Below, piece after piece: positions 10,053 to 20,159 of a stretch of DNA of 64,000 nt. The notes beneath the pieces were generated by a model. The model searched no databases and was not told the DNA's origin. It was given only the letters and a program-made list of their open reading frames with translations. A program made the translations under genes and the position numbers. Origin of the DNA: Hygrophila difformis (lineage: Eukaryota > Streptophyta > Magnoliopsida > Lamiales > Acanthaceae); assembly GCA_030278955.1 (NCBI GenBank), contig JAOANR010000014.1, forward strand, positions 23,500,068-23,564,067, given 5' to 3'. The stretch's first letter is position 1. Each line of letters starts with the position of its first letter.

Positions 10053-10789
10053 TGTCTCCCTTTGGTTTCGTGTTTTCGTTTAGGTTTTGCGTTTAGACGT
10101 ACTTTGTTTAGATTCCTCCTTATGAGGACGTTGCTGTTGCCTGGTGTTTGTGATTTATATTCCCGTTATGTTATTGCTTAGTTAGGTGTTTGACATGTGT
10201 TGGTTGTGTGCTGCTGTTTCAGAACCATGGTTTAATTGTTCTGTCCATTTTATGGTTTGAGATGTTCTGGATTTACTATTACCTTCCTATCGTGTCTGCA
10301 TGTGTGTGGATTGCCCAACAATACCTACGCCGTTGCTTGACTAAGTCGCTTGGTTAAATTAGCGTGATAAGGTGCACGGGATTAGAGTTTATATGTAGAG
10401 TGTATATAGTTGCTCTTAAGGGGAAAATTTTTATTGAGTGAAGATTAGCCCTTTAAAGTTATCAGGGTGTTTTTCTTGTATAGGTTGTTGGAATTTATTT
10501 ATTCTTATATTTACATATTTGTATATATTTTACTATTATTATTATTATTTTTATTTTTTTATTTATTTTTTTTATTATTATTATTTATTTTTTTTTATTC
10601 AGGGTTGTAGGTTCCCCTCTTTGATTATGGTAGTAAAAAAAAAAACTAAATGAAATGCATTTAAATAGGCTTGTATTTTTATTACTCAAGAATTAAATTT
10701 GGTTTACAAGCATTCGAAATAGAAATAGGTGTGCTGCTAATAGTACGGAAAGGAAAGTATACTAATAATGCGTAGCTGGATCACTAGAT
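10053..10789. other. 3' region between the two ORFs, with ATT-rich microsatellite
   Basis: No coding signal. It holds the presumed 3'UTR of the plus-strand ORF and an (ATT)n/T-rich simple repeat at about 10525-10600. The two ORFs are convergent here. Confidence 0.6.
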
Positions 10790-11188
10790 CTAAAACGAGT
10801 GGGCAGGCTCGGCCTTGATGGGATCATCCTCATCGCTCGACACATCGATGGGTATGGCGACATTGGGAGCAGACCCCGGGTTCTGAAGGACCGCTCTGTC
10901 CACGTCCTGGGCTAGGTTAGTCAGTTGCCAGCCTATGGTCTCTATCTGCTCCTCCAAATCATCTCCCTTGTCTTGGAGCTGGGCCACTTGGGCTTGGAGG
11001 TGTGTGACTTGCTCCTGCAGCTGGGTTATGTGGTGATGGTCTGTTTCCCTAAGGTGACCCAAATGGGCCAGGTTACCCTCCAACTGTCCTACCCGCGTTT
11101 TGAAGTAATTGATGTGCTGTTGGCCCTCAAGGTATGCGTTCATTAATTTCACCATCAAATTGACCATGTTCGCGTTGGGCTCCACCAT
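10790..11188 (-). CDS. 132-aa coiled-coil protein of chimeric element
   Basis: An intact ATG-initiated frame in the sense direction of the element, about 320 bp after the primer site, where gag would normally begin. The protein has heptad-like repeats from about residue 25 to 95 (TQLQEQVTHLQAQVAQLQ, then DDLEEQIETIG) and an acidic tail (DVSSDEDD). There is no capsid homology and no CCHC knuckle. It could be a multimerising protein that replaces gag, or the remnant of a captured gene. I do not recognise a family. Confidence 0.5.
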   Translation of the reverse strand: MVEPNANMVNLMVKLMNAYLEGQQHINYFKTRVGQLEGNLAHLGHLRETDHHHITQLQEQVTHLQAQVAQLQDKGDDLEEQIETIGWQLTNLAQDVDRAVLQNPGSAPNVAIPIDVSSDEDDPIKAEPAHSF

Positions 11189-11508
11189 CTAATGTCAACA
11201 AGGGAGGTTAGAGTTAGACATTTTTCAGGCAAGGTTAAGATACGCACAATTTAAATCTATATGCAACATGCAAGTGCAAGTCCCTTCCCCATAAAATTTA
11301 GTTTAAAATAAATTGCTAAAGGTTGGGCCTCTATAGTGGGCCAAAATTTAATATTTCTTTGGCTAAGATTTTGGGCTATGTAAAAAGGATTATAGATTTT
11401 TGGGCTAAAATATTACTAGTAGTCAAATAAATAATTTTAAAAGAAATAACACTTGGGCTTAAAAATATTGGTTTAAAATAATAGTAGTAGCTTTAAAAAT
11501 TTTTTCGG

Positions 11509-11521
11509 GCTCTGATACCAA
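11509..11521 (-). other. primer binding site, initiator-Met tRNA
   Basis: The minus strand reads TTGGTATCAGAGC two bases after the LTR end. TGGTATCAGAGC is the usual plant initiator-Met tRNA primer site. It fixes this LTR as the 5' LTR and gives the element orientation. Confidence 0.9.
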
Positions 11522-11523
11522 CT

Positions 11524-14265
11524 TGTAACACCCCGGATTTGATAACCCAGGCCGGGATGTCACCGCCGCATCTCCCTAGCAAGACACGGCTTCCCGAGCT
11601 CGCTAAGGAAATGCAAGGCTTGTGGGTATGAAAAAGATTTAAAACATTTCAAGATTTAGTCCGGAAAATTTATAATACTTAGTACGATAGTAGAAATTAT
11701 CACGTGCGGAAAATAAATAAAGTAAGTGCAGCGGAAAGTAAAATCACGGCCAACATGGCCAAATCCTCGGGTTTAACAGACCCGGTAAAAACAGTCGATG
11801 CAGAAATTTAAAATGTCCATTATGATTTCCCCCAAGTGCATATGCAATGCGTCACTCGACGTACTCTGGAAAAAAAAAGGAAATGACAACGGTTGTCAGT
11901 ATAAAAATATACTGAGTAAGTTAATCCCTAACTACAAATAAAAGGGGTTACAAGTGTTTAAACTAAAGATTTCGCTTACCGTACGAGAATTTAACAATAC
12001 GTGATTTATTAACAGCGGAAAAACATGATTAAAGAACTTAATTTTAAAAGCGTAATTTAAAGCATAATTTAAGATGCATAAATTTTAAATACATAATTAA
12101 AGACAGGATAAATACGATTTACGCATAATGAAACACTCACACGAGTCTTTTACTTTTCATCCCGTAAACTAAGAAGAGGACACCATACCGGGAGATCACT
12201 AACGAGGCAATCTCAACATAGGACCACTAACGAGGCAGTCCAAACAATGGGAGACCACTAACGAGGCAGTCTCAAAAATAGTAGGACCACTAACGAGGCG
12301 ATCCAAAAAGATAGTAGGACCACTAACGAGGCGATCCACAAATACAGCGCGCGAGATCACTAACGAGGCAATCTCAGATAGTAAGGAGACCACTAACGAG
12401 GCAGTCTCAAAGATAATGATAGTATGAAGATCGGCTCAGCCTAGTGAACGGGATTTTTCGAAAGTTCGTATTTCAAAGTTATCCAATGGTCGATATCGCG
12501 TTTTCATAATTCGAGTTTTCTCAAGTTCGAAAAATCCTATTCGAGGCAGTTTACGCCTTTCTTAATTTAAAATTCGTCTTTTCTCCAAAAATTCTGGAAC
12601 TTTGCCAGTAATTCAAAATCACACACACGAACAACTTTCATGTTTTAAGTTTTTGGAAATAAGGTTCCGAAGTGAGTTGAAATTTGAGTTTATTGCAAAG
12701 AATAATTTATGTCTTGAAAACTGTTTTCGTCACAGGTTCGTGCAACGCCGATTAAAAACTCATTTCAAAACCAATCGATGTGAAATTTTTACAGTAACTA
12801 CACGACACATTAAGGAACAACTTTCATGTTTTAAGAATTTGGAAATAATGAATTCTTGGTACTCAAAAATCGAGTGCAACTCACTGCATACTCATGGCCC
12901 TTAAAACGATTTCAAAACAGTTTTAAAAACTCGGCCGTTTGACATATCAAATGAACACCAAAATCCGTGAAATTTTATATGCATAATCTAGACACATTAT
13001 CTACAACTTTTGTTTAGAAATGCAAAGTTAAATCATTCGAAAAATGGGTGGAAAACATGCATCAAGTTGAATGAAGGAATCTGTCACAGAATTAAATTGT
13101 TCGGTTCAATACAGAAAGTTCACGGCGAAAATTGGGATAGCAAAACTTAATGTCAACGGCTGAAATTTGGACACAAGATAGATAAAGGTGTTAGGAACAA
13201 CTTTTATGTTGAAAAGTTTTCGGTTTGAATTCCCGAAGGTCGAGTTTTTGGCGAGTCTTTAAAATTGGACGAAAATAGGGTTTTTGAAAACCGATTTTTG
13301 TTACAAGCCTATATCTCAAGATTTAAACAACAAACAACCACGAAAATTTGTGAGTAAGGTTTTAACTTATTTAGAATGATGATAGGGTCGCTGGATTGGG
13401 TTTCCGGACGTCCTAGGGTCACGACGAACGGCCAACTTCTCCGATCGCTTTTTGTTCGTTTTCCGACGGAAAATCATAGTAAGGAAAAAGGGTTAGAATA
13501 TGAGTTTCTAAGATCTATGGACGAATTGAAACTTTGTACAATAGCTTACCAAGAGTCTAGAGGGCAGGGCTTGGTTCCTTTCGCCTTGCCGTCGCCGGAA
13601 TACTTGCCGGAAAGTGAGTTCGGAGAGGTTTCGACTTGGAGAGGAGTATTGGAGGTGTTTAGGGTTAGGTTTTCTGAGAGTTATGGGGAGGGGCGCCCCA
13701 AATCTGATCTTATGCCCTTCCCCATTGTTGTTATCGACTTGCCATTGATGGAGGTCGGATTTTTGGCAAGAAAATCGCCATGGAAGGAAAGTTTGCACCT
13801 CCTGCACCTCTGGCGCGCTGGTGGCGCGCACCCAAGCCTTTGTGCGCGTGGAGCACGCGCGACCAGCCTGGAGGCGCGACGCCCTTGGCCGCGCGGTGGC
13901 CGCGCGGGCCGGCCGGACTGGCCGGTTCGGCGGTCCGCGTGTTTCGTCGGGTCTTCCCTCGCTTTCCCCTATTGGTTTTCTACGTGTTAGCTTGATTCCC
14001 TGGGTCGTTTTTGTTTCGGAATCTTCTCCTTAATCTTGTTACGAGTCCGGCTTATCGCTCGCACATTTCCGGGTCCTACTTAGCCTAGTCTAAATTGGTT
14101 CCAACATCTCCTATCGTCCTGGTGATCTAATTCGTGATGTATTTTATGATTTATTTCGTGACTGAACTTAGAAATTAGTTCTAAGCTGCCTACGTACCCT
14201 GTGAAGGGATCAAGTCATGACGTAGTTCAAAACAATTTGAATTTTGTTTTTCCTCGGGTGTTACA
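11524..14265 (-). repeat. 5' LTR of chimeric element (complete)
   Basis: About 2.74 kb, with ends TGTAACACCCGAGG (at 14265) and CCGGGGTGTTACA (at 11524) in element orientation. It carries a seven-unit hairpin array at 12192-12408, degenerate 'gaacaactttcatgtttt' repeats (12600-13230) and a GC-rich island (13810-13940). No TATAAATA like that of the other LTRs was found. Open frames at 12602 and 13376 repeat those of the other LTR. Confidence 0.9.
12192..12408 (-). repeat. seven-unit hairpin array, CACTAACGAGGC loop type
   Basis: Seven units about 29-37 bp apart share the core cactaacgaggc. Flanking stems change together: GAGAT/ATCTC (12192-12214 and 12353-12375), GGAC/GTCC (12221-12241), GAGAC/GTCTC (12251-12273 and 12386-12408), and two weaker GGA/TCC units (about 12283-12304 and 12316-12337). 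The array lies 670-885 bp before the LTR end. Confidence 0.85.
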
Positions 14266-17200
14266 TTAGCTTTTGTCTCATAGAAGCTGGTTACCACCCT
14301 TAGTGTAGCCATTTCCATAAACCTTAAATGCTTTGTATTAGAATGAACCATACCTTCAAGCTAATGAATGGTTTTAGGGTTGTTTACTGCTTTCCGATGT
14401 CAATACAAGAAGGAATCCAGAAATGGGTTTTCATTTCAAGTGTTTGGCATCTATTTAATGCTTTCCTTAGCAATAATGGTAGAATGTTTGTTTGTTTCAA
14501 CTAGGTTATATTTATTATGCCCTAGTTGACTTGCATTCTTAATAAATGTGTGCTAAGTGGTTTGTGGCTTGACTGTACACCTTAGAGACTCAAATAAGTG
14601 TTCTTAGATTTTAGATAATCTTAGGCTTGTTAGAATTTATTTTCTTGCTTTCCAGTTGCTGTTTTATTTCCCTTCATTAGCTTAATGTTGCCTTAGATTA
14701 TGTAGGAGTTCTTGCTTTTGAGCATGTGTTCTTATTTTTATTCAGTTTATGCTTGAGTCCTTAATCTTTGATTGCTTGTTTGTAGTTTTGAGGTTTGGTT
14801 CAAGCCAATGCCTGTTAGCCACATAACATAGGTCTATTCTCCTTAAAACACTCCTTAAAACCAAACCCACACTTAAGAGAGAAAGACATGCAATTCGGTT
14901 TGAGGTAATTTGGTCTAGGCCGAATTTACCCATGAAAATGGAATTGTATGGCAAAAATAGTGTTAAATGCTTCACTTGGAAATTTTTTTATGCAATTCGA
15001 TCTAGGCAATTCGGTATAGACCGAATTGCCCATGAGATCGAACTGCATAGCAAAACGAGTTATCTCATGTGAATTCGGTCTATATGGGCAATTCGGTCTA
15101 TAGACCGAATTGCCCATATAGACCGAATTGACTTGGGAGACCACATTGTATCCATGCCATCCCCTCATGTCTTAGTTCATTTTTATCTGTCTTACCAATT
15201 CGAATTGTCCAAGTTCGGTCTAGACCGAATTCAATTGGCAATTCGAATCACCCTCATTTTTTGGGGTAAATGCCTTAGCCAAAGTTGAGTGAAGGAATGA
15301 CTTCATCAATTCGAATTGTCCAATTCGGTTTAGACCGAATTGCTTGACAATTCGAATTAGAGGATGCTTCATAACTTTACAAGGATTAATTGGGTATGGT
15401 GTTACTTCATATCTCATGCATCCTCAATTCGGTCTCTTTTGCATTTAGCCCAATAGACCGAATTGCTTTCTTCCTTCTATTTTAAAACTCCCAAAAATAT
15501 TTTATTTCTTGAGTTGTATAAGTTGCATGGGTGTATTGGGCCTAGGTCCACTACATCTAATTTTATCCATTACACATCTCAACCCATTAGTGTCTATTTA
15601 TTGTGTGATTAACACTCACACAATACCAAAAACATTTTCTTAATTTTGTTTATTTTTCCTTTCATTGTGTGTATGAACAACTAGTAAGAAATAACATCAG
15701 ACTAATGTTGGCGGATATTCCCACACGGATAATTAGCTCATATTCTGAGTATTAATTACTAGTTGTTATTTTGCATGGTTCGGGTAGTGGTCGGTGGAAG
15801 CCTTGGCGGTTCGTCCATCCGGGATCATAATAGCTGCTCAGCTGACTCCTATCCAGATACAGTTTTCTTTTCTTTATCTTAATTTCAAACCTGAATCTAG
15901 AGTTGTAGTAATAATAGATGATATATGCCAATGTCATCGAATGATTATTACAGTAATAGAACATGTGGGTTTTCCTCCAGATTCACAGACAGTGAAGTCT
16001 GAAGTGACGGCGGCAACTGTCACTTAAGGCATTCCACTGCCTACATGTCATTCCATCTGGAATACTTGGGAACCGGATAGCAGATGTTTGCAGTCCGGAT
16101 AATCCCAATTATTTCTGGCATTCTCTTTCAGCCAATTTCTTCTTATCTCAGGCTAATCCATCTTTGTGTATCGAATTCTGTCTAACCCCACCATATATTT
16201 TGGGGTAGTTTATTTACTTCTCATATACATGTATGCATGATACTATTATGTAGATACTGTGGTCATTACTATTTTGGGGATCCTTCCCCTTGGACATAGA
16301 AGTCTTGATTTAAATCAGATGTTGCATAATAAATTTCCAACAAAAATTCCTTCATAAAATCCGGATCTGAGTAAGGGATAAATTCAACAATTATGACTAA
16401 TTCATCTTCTACTGGGGGTTGATTTTGAGAACTTAGAAGCAGAATCAGCGAGTAGGTCTCACCTAGATTGAAAGGATCTGTGTTTTAATTGAGAGTTTAG
16501 TACCTGTTTAGGGAATGATTTTCAAACATCTATTTGCCTCTCAAAATTACTATGTGTTGGAAATCTTGTATTAAGTGTCGCATCGGATTCGTTTCCACTT
16601 GGATTCGGATAAAATGTGATAATTAATACTAGAGGAACAACATATAGGCCTTGGTTAATTTCTATGGTAGGGTTGAGTATTCTTTCAACTACTATCTTCT
16701 CCCACCAAAGCCTAAAATTGAGTCTTGAGTGAGTGCATTCGGAACAAACCTTCATAGGTCTGCTCCACTCATGTTTGTATCTCATAACTAACCGAATGTT
16801 ATAAGCCCTGTGGCTTACTGATATTTGGGAAGTTCTAAATCTGCATCTGGTCACCAAGACCAGGGGCTCTTTTATACTAACGGATTGTGACGATCTTTTA
16901 AGACTTCCGAGCGATAGGTTTTTAAATGCTTTCTTTACTGCTTTCTTTACCGCTTTCTTTAAAATGCTTTCATAGAGGTCACTCGGAAGCAGAGATGCAT
17001 CTTCCGGTTGTAAGGTTTAAGAGTTATGGATTAGTTTGGGGTTAGATTTGGACTTTGGGTGTGACAAGGGGGACGATAGGAGTACTTGGCATGTCAACTA
17101 GTGATATGTTAGGTGTTGCTTGTCCATCACATATGGCTAACATTCTCTTGGAAGGCATTGCAGGGGGGGTTAATAATCTATGGTATCTTAGAAGTTGAGG

Positions 17201-17843
17201 TCTTAAGAGCATGTAAACTCTTACCATTAAGTACCTGTCTGCTAAAGGGAACATGGTATAGAGAGCATGAGAGTGGAAAATCTTAGTAAACGACGTGGGC
17301 CCTGCTTCTATCGCACATCCTCCAGTGAACGATCCGGTCTTACTATAAATTACTGCAACTTTAGATACCGTGCGCTTTCGGGAGCACAGTTCTTAACATG
17401 AGCAATAAAAACGTGACAACCTATAATATATCCTTAATCCCAACTCCATCTTCATAATTTGGTTTCACTGAATAAAATTGAAAACCAGGATTATGATTTT
17501 TCAGAAAATACTCATACAGTGGGAGTGCGTTTCATGGCAAGGATCTTTATGACATGAAACTATGATAAGTTTCATGATGCCAAAAGGTGGGGATCTTCAG
17601 TGTGACAGACTGAAGGTCAAGATTGAGTTATCTATCCCGGCTGCACCGTGAAAGTTGTCAAAAGTTTCATGCCGGGAAGAACCGCAACGCCGTTTGAAAT
17701 CAGAATACCCCACATGAGTAATAAAAAGTGAAATATATCCCTAAACCCTTTCCCCATGAGTCATAACTCTTTTCCTTTAATAAATTCAACTTGGGATATT
17801 TTAGAAAAAGCTCATGTTAACGAACCAAAGTTCTAAAGTTTCA
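14266..17843 (+). repeat. 5' LTR of Athila-like element (3' part)
   Basis: Collinear with 42081-46026. Relative to the 3' LTR it lacks about 75 bp near 42671-42745 and 290 bp at 45160-45449; the latter is a deletion between short GAGT repeats. It contains a cluster of nested palindromes built on AATTCGGTCTAGACCGAATT (14880-15470) and small direct repeats of 'gctttcttta' (about 16930-16970), and it ends AAAGTTTCA. Open frames at 15794, 16522 and 17042 occur also in the 3' LTR and look like LTR sequence, although their conservation in both copies is expected for LTRs anyway. Confidence 0.85.
15072..15129. repeat. 58-bp perfect palindrome
   Basis: Two 29-bp arms, each holding AATTCGGTCTA twice with TATGGGC between, meet without a spacer at 15100/15101. 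The matching place in the 3' LTR (42960-43011) has lost six bases of one arm. Confidence 0.95.
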
Positions 17844-17862
17844 TGGCGCCGTTGCCGGGGAG
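17400..17862 (+). repeat. degenerate duplication of LTR end plus primer-site region
   Basis: The stretch from about 17400 (catgagcaataaaaacgtga) to 17545 resembles that from about 17705 (catgagtaataaaaagtga) to 17855. Both pass through 'tatatcc', 'ctcat' and end near gtttcatgg. A third primer-site-like spot is at 17662-17692 (gtttcatgccgggaagaacc, then gcaacgccgttt), similar to the true LTR end and primer site (gtttcatggcgccgttgccg, later cagcgccgttt). The 3' LTR contains the same series (about 45590-46026). Confidence 0.55.
17844..17861 (+). other. primer binding site, tRNA-Asp
   Basis: TGGCGCCGTTGCCGGGGA directly after the LTR end TTTCA. It is complementary to the 3' end of plant tRNA-Asp and is the known Athila-lineage primer site. 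Confidence 0.9.
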
Positions 17863-17989
17863 GATGCAGCGCCGTTTATTAAGAGAACTACATTCCAGAT
17901 TTACTCATAGATAGATCTTGTATATACTTTTGAAGCATTACTAACCTGGGGGTTGTGCAGGTGCTACCAAATCTTGATACAAGCTGCTT

Positions 17990-20159
17990 ATGCAAAGGGG
18001 AAAGGCCACACTGCTTGAGCTACCATTCGATCTAGAAATAGAAAGGACCGCTCGCCAACTGAGGGCGCAAGCCAGACGAAGGAAAGAGCAGGAAGCCCGG
18101 ACTCGTACCTCACCCGAAACCACAAGCAGTGACATATCCGATATGGCAGAAAACCAGGACATTCCCCCGATCTTGCCATTAGACCAACCACCCAATAATC
18201 CTGGTAATGGAGCTGATGGGGGTATGGTAGAACACCCGAATCGTGCAAACGAGGAGGAAGATCTACCTAATCCTAATCAGCAACAGTATCAGCAGTTCCA
18301 CCAACAACCACCACCCCCTAACCAATATAACCAACAAAACCAAAATATGCCAAACCAGCAATACCAGAATCAAGCCTTCAATCAGGATCAGTTTCAAAAC
18401 AATCCCCATGATCCCAAAAATATTTTTCAGCAGAATCCTAACTATCACCAGCAGTATCAAAATCAAGCAGACCAAGGAAATCAACAACAGCAAGCAGCAG
18501 CTGACTTTATGCAGCCCATCGTGGAGCCCTATTTGGATAGGCCTGGGAGAGCACAATTCCCTGCACGCAATTTTGAGCTCAAACCGGCACTCATCAACTT
18601 GGTGCAGAACAATCAATTTTGCGGTGCAAATCATGAGGATCCCCATGATCATCTCCAAACCTTCCTGGAGCTCTGCGACACAATCAAAAATCAGGGAGTA
18701 TCACCTGATGCTATAAGACTAATGTTGTTTCCTTTCTCTTTATTTAGTGGTGCCAGGGATTGGTATAAATCATTGCCCATAAATCAGAGGAGTACCTGAG
18801 CAGATTTAGTGAGGAGCTTTCTGTTAAAATATTTCCCTGAATCTAAGATAGATGAAGGACGGGAGAAAATTGGAGAGTTCAAGATGAAGCCGGACGAGTC
18901 ATTGTATGACGCAAAGGAAAGATTCGCCAGCCTTTTGAGGGGAATGCCCCCAACACGGATACCAACCGTGGGAGCAACTGAGGAAATTCTATGGAGGACT
19001 CACCCATCTATGGAGAATGATGTTGGACGCCGCAGGCGGAAGACATTTACTCCATTTGCCCATGGATCAAGCCTGGGAAAAGATTGAGACAATGTCTGTC
19101 AACAGATCTGTGTTGAACAACAATGACAAGAAGGCGGACCCTCCTAGAAAAGTTTTTGCTGTAAGTGAAGGAAAAACAGATTTCGAAAAATTGCAGGAAC
19201 AGGTAGCTGCGATACAGCTGGGACAAGAGAAAGGAAAGGGAGCGGGTACTTCTCAGGCAGGAGCCTCATCAGGCCAAGCACAAACACAGCAATCGGAAGC
19301 AATTTGTGGGCTATGTCAAGGACCACATCCAACTGACACATGCCAACAACTAGCTACCGAAAGCTGCAATTATGCAGGGAACTACCAGAATCGCCACCCC
19401 AACCTCTCCTATTCCAACAACAATGCACTCAATGAGCATTTGTTGACACAGCCAAACCAGCCAAACCAGTTTGCAAAACAAAACCTTCAGCAGAACTTCA
19501 GACCCCAGAATCAAGGATTTGTCCAGCAGAGAGCCCAGAACTACCAGAACCAGAACTTCCAACCCCATATCCAACAGAGGCCCAACCAAAACCAAGGCCA
19601 AAATTTCCAGAACTTCCAATCCCAACCTGATCAGAATCAGCAATACAACCAAAAGCCACCATCTCGCTTGGAGAATTTGATGACTGAGTTTATTTCCAAT
19701 CAAAGGGAGATAAACCAGCAGCTGCAGTCATCAATCAAGAATGTGGAGACGCAGGTCACCCAATTGGCTAAGGAATTGCAAAACAGGGGGAAAGGAACAC
19801 TGCCAAGCAGCACTGAAGCCAACCCGCAATGCAAGGCAATCACATTGCGGGGAGGCAAGACTCTGAAGGGAAATGTTGGATCTGCAAAGAAGAAAGCCAT
19901 GAAAATAAAGGTTTCATTGGAGGTGGAAAAGGAGAAGGAAAAGATTGAAGGGGATGAAAGTATTGAGCTGGTACAGGATAAATCAGATACAGCTAACTCG
20001 CAGGCTGAAGCTGCAAATGAAGCTGAAGAGGGTATGGGTGAAGGTACAACTCCCTTCTCTTTACCACCAAAAACAGATAATAATAAGTACATGCCAAGGG
20101 TGCCGTACCCTGCACGTCTTAAAAATAAGGAACAAATGAAAAATTTAAAAAGTTTTTAG
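17990..20159 (+). pseudogene. gag: Athila-like gag (nonsense and frameshift)
   Basis: Begins with ATG at 17990, after a possible splice acceptor (ttgtgcag at 17952-17959). An N-terminal Gln/Asn-rich tail is followed by the Athila capsid start (FELKPALINLVQ, then FCGANHEDPHDHLQTFLELC, LFPFSLFSGARDWYKSLP). A TGA at 18797-18799 replaces the Trp expected before ADLVRSFLLKYFP. A one-base frameshift near 18945 moves the rest (HLLHLPMDQAWEKIETM, and the knuckle-like CGLCQGPHPTDTC near 19306) into another frame, which stops at 20157. The long Gln/Asn-rich part (18270-18500, 19380-19660) is typical for Athila gag. Two separate lesions make it non-functional. Confidence 0.85.
20141..20147 (+). other. 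possible -1 frameshift heptamer at gag/pol junction
   Basis: In the gag frame the codons are A-AAT-TTA, a canonical slippery heptamer, ten bases before the gag stop. Slipping back one base opens exactly the pol frame. Athila gag-pol is usually one frame, and an upstream frameshift of opposite sense exists near 18945, so two ordinary indels explain this equally well. Confidence 0.3.

Larger units (their letters stand above)
5419..14265 (-). mobile_element. chimeric non-autonomous Tekay-type LTR element
   Basis: On the minus strand: 5' LTR 14265-11524, two-base gap, initiator-Met primer site (11521-11509), a 4.2-kb interior, a short tail of pol with chromodomain (about 7660-7350), polypurine tract and 3' LTR (7329-5419, interrupted by another insertion). 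The interior lacks gag, protease, RT and integrase. It carries instead a sense 132-aa coiled-coil ORF and, antisense, an intron-containing ORF of 444 aa. The two LTRs are nearly identical over 1.9 kb. Visible differences are a few single bases and a roughly 17-bp GC-rich indel near 6940 versus 13900, so the insertion is young. It sits inside the 5' LTR of the Athila-like element, since sequence from 14266 matches 42081 onward. Confidence 0.85.

Noticed and set aside
10438..10653. Tyr/Phe-rich membrane-like ORF
   Set aside because: Translation of an ATT/T-rich microsatellite.
15794..16027. 77-aa ORF conserved at 43678 and 111-aa ORFs at 16522 and 44407
   Set aside because: Both members of each pair lie at equivalent places of the two LTRs of one element. 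Similarity is expected without coding function.
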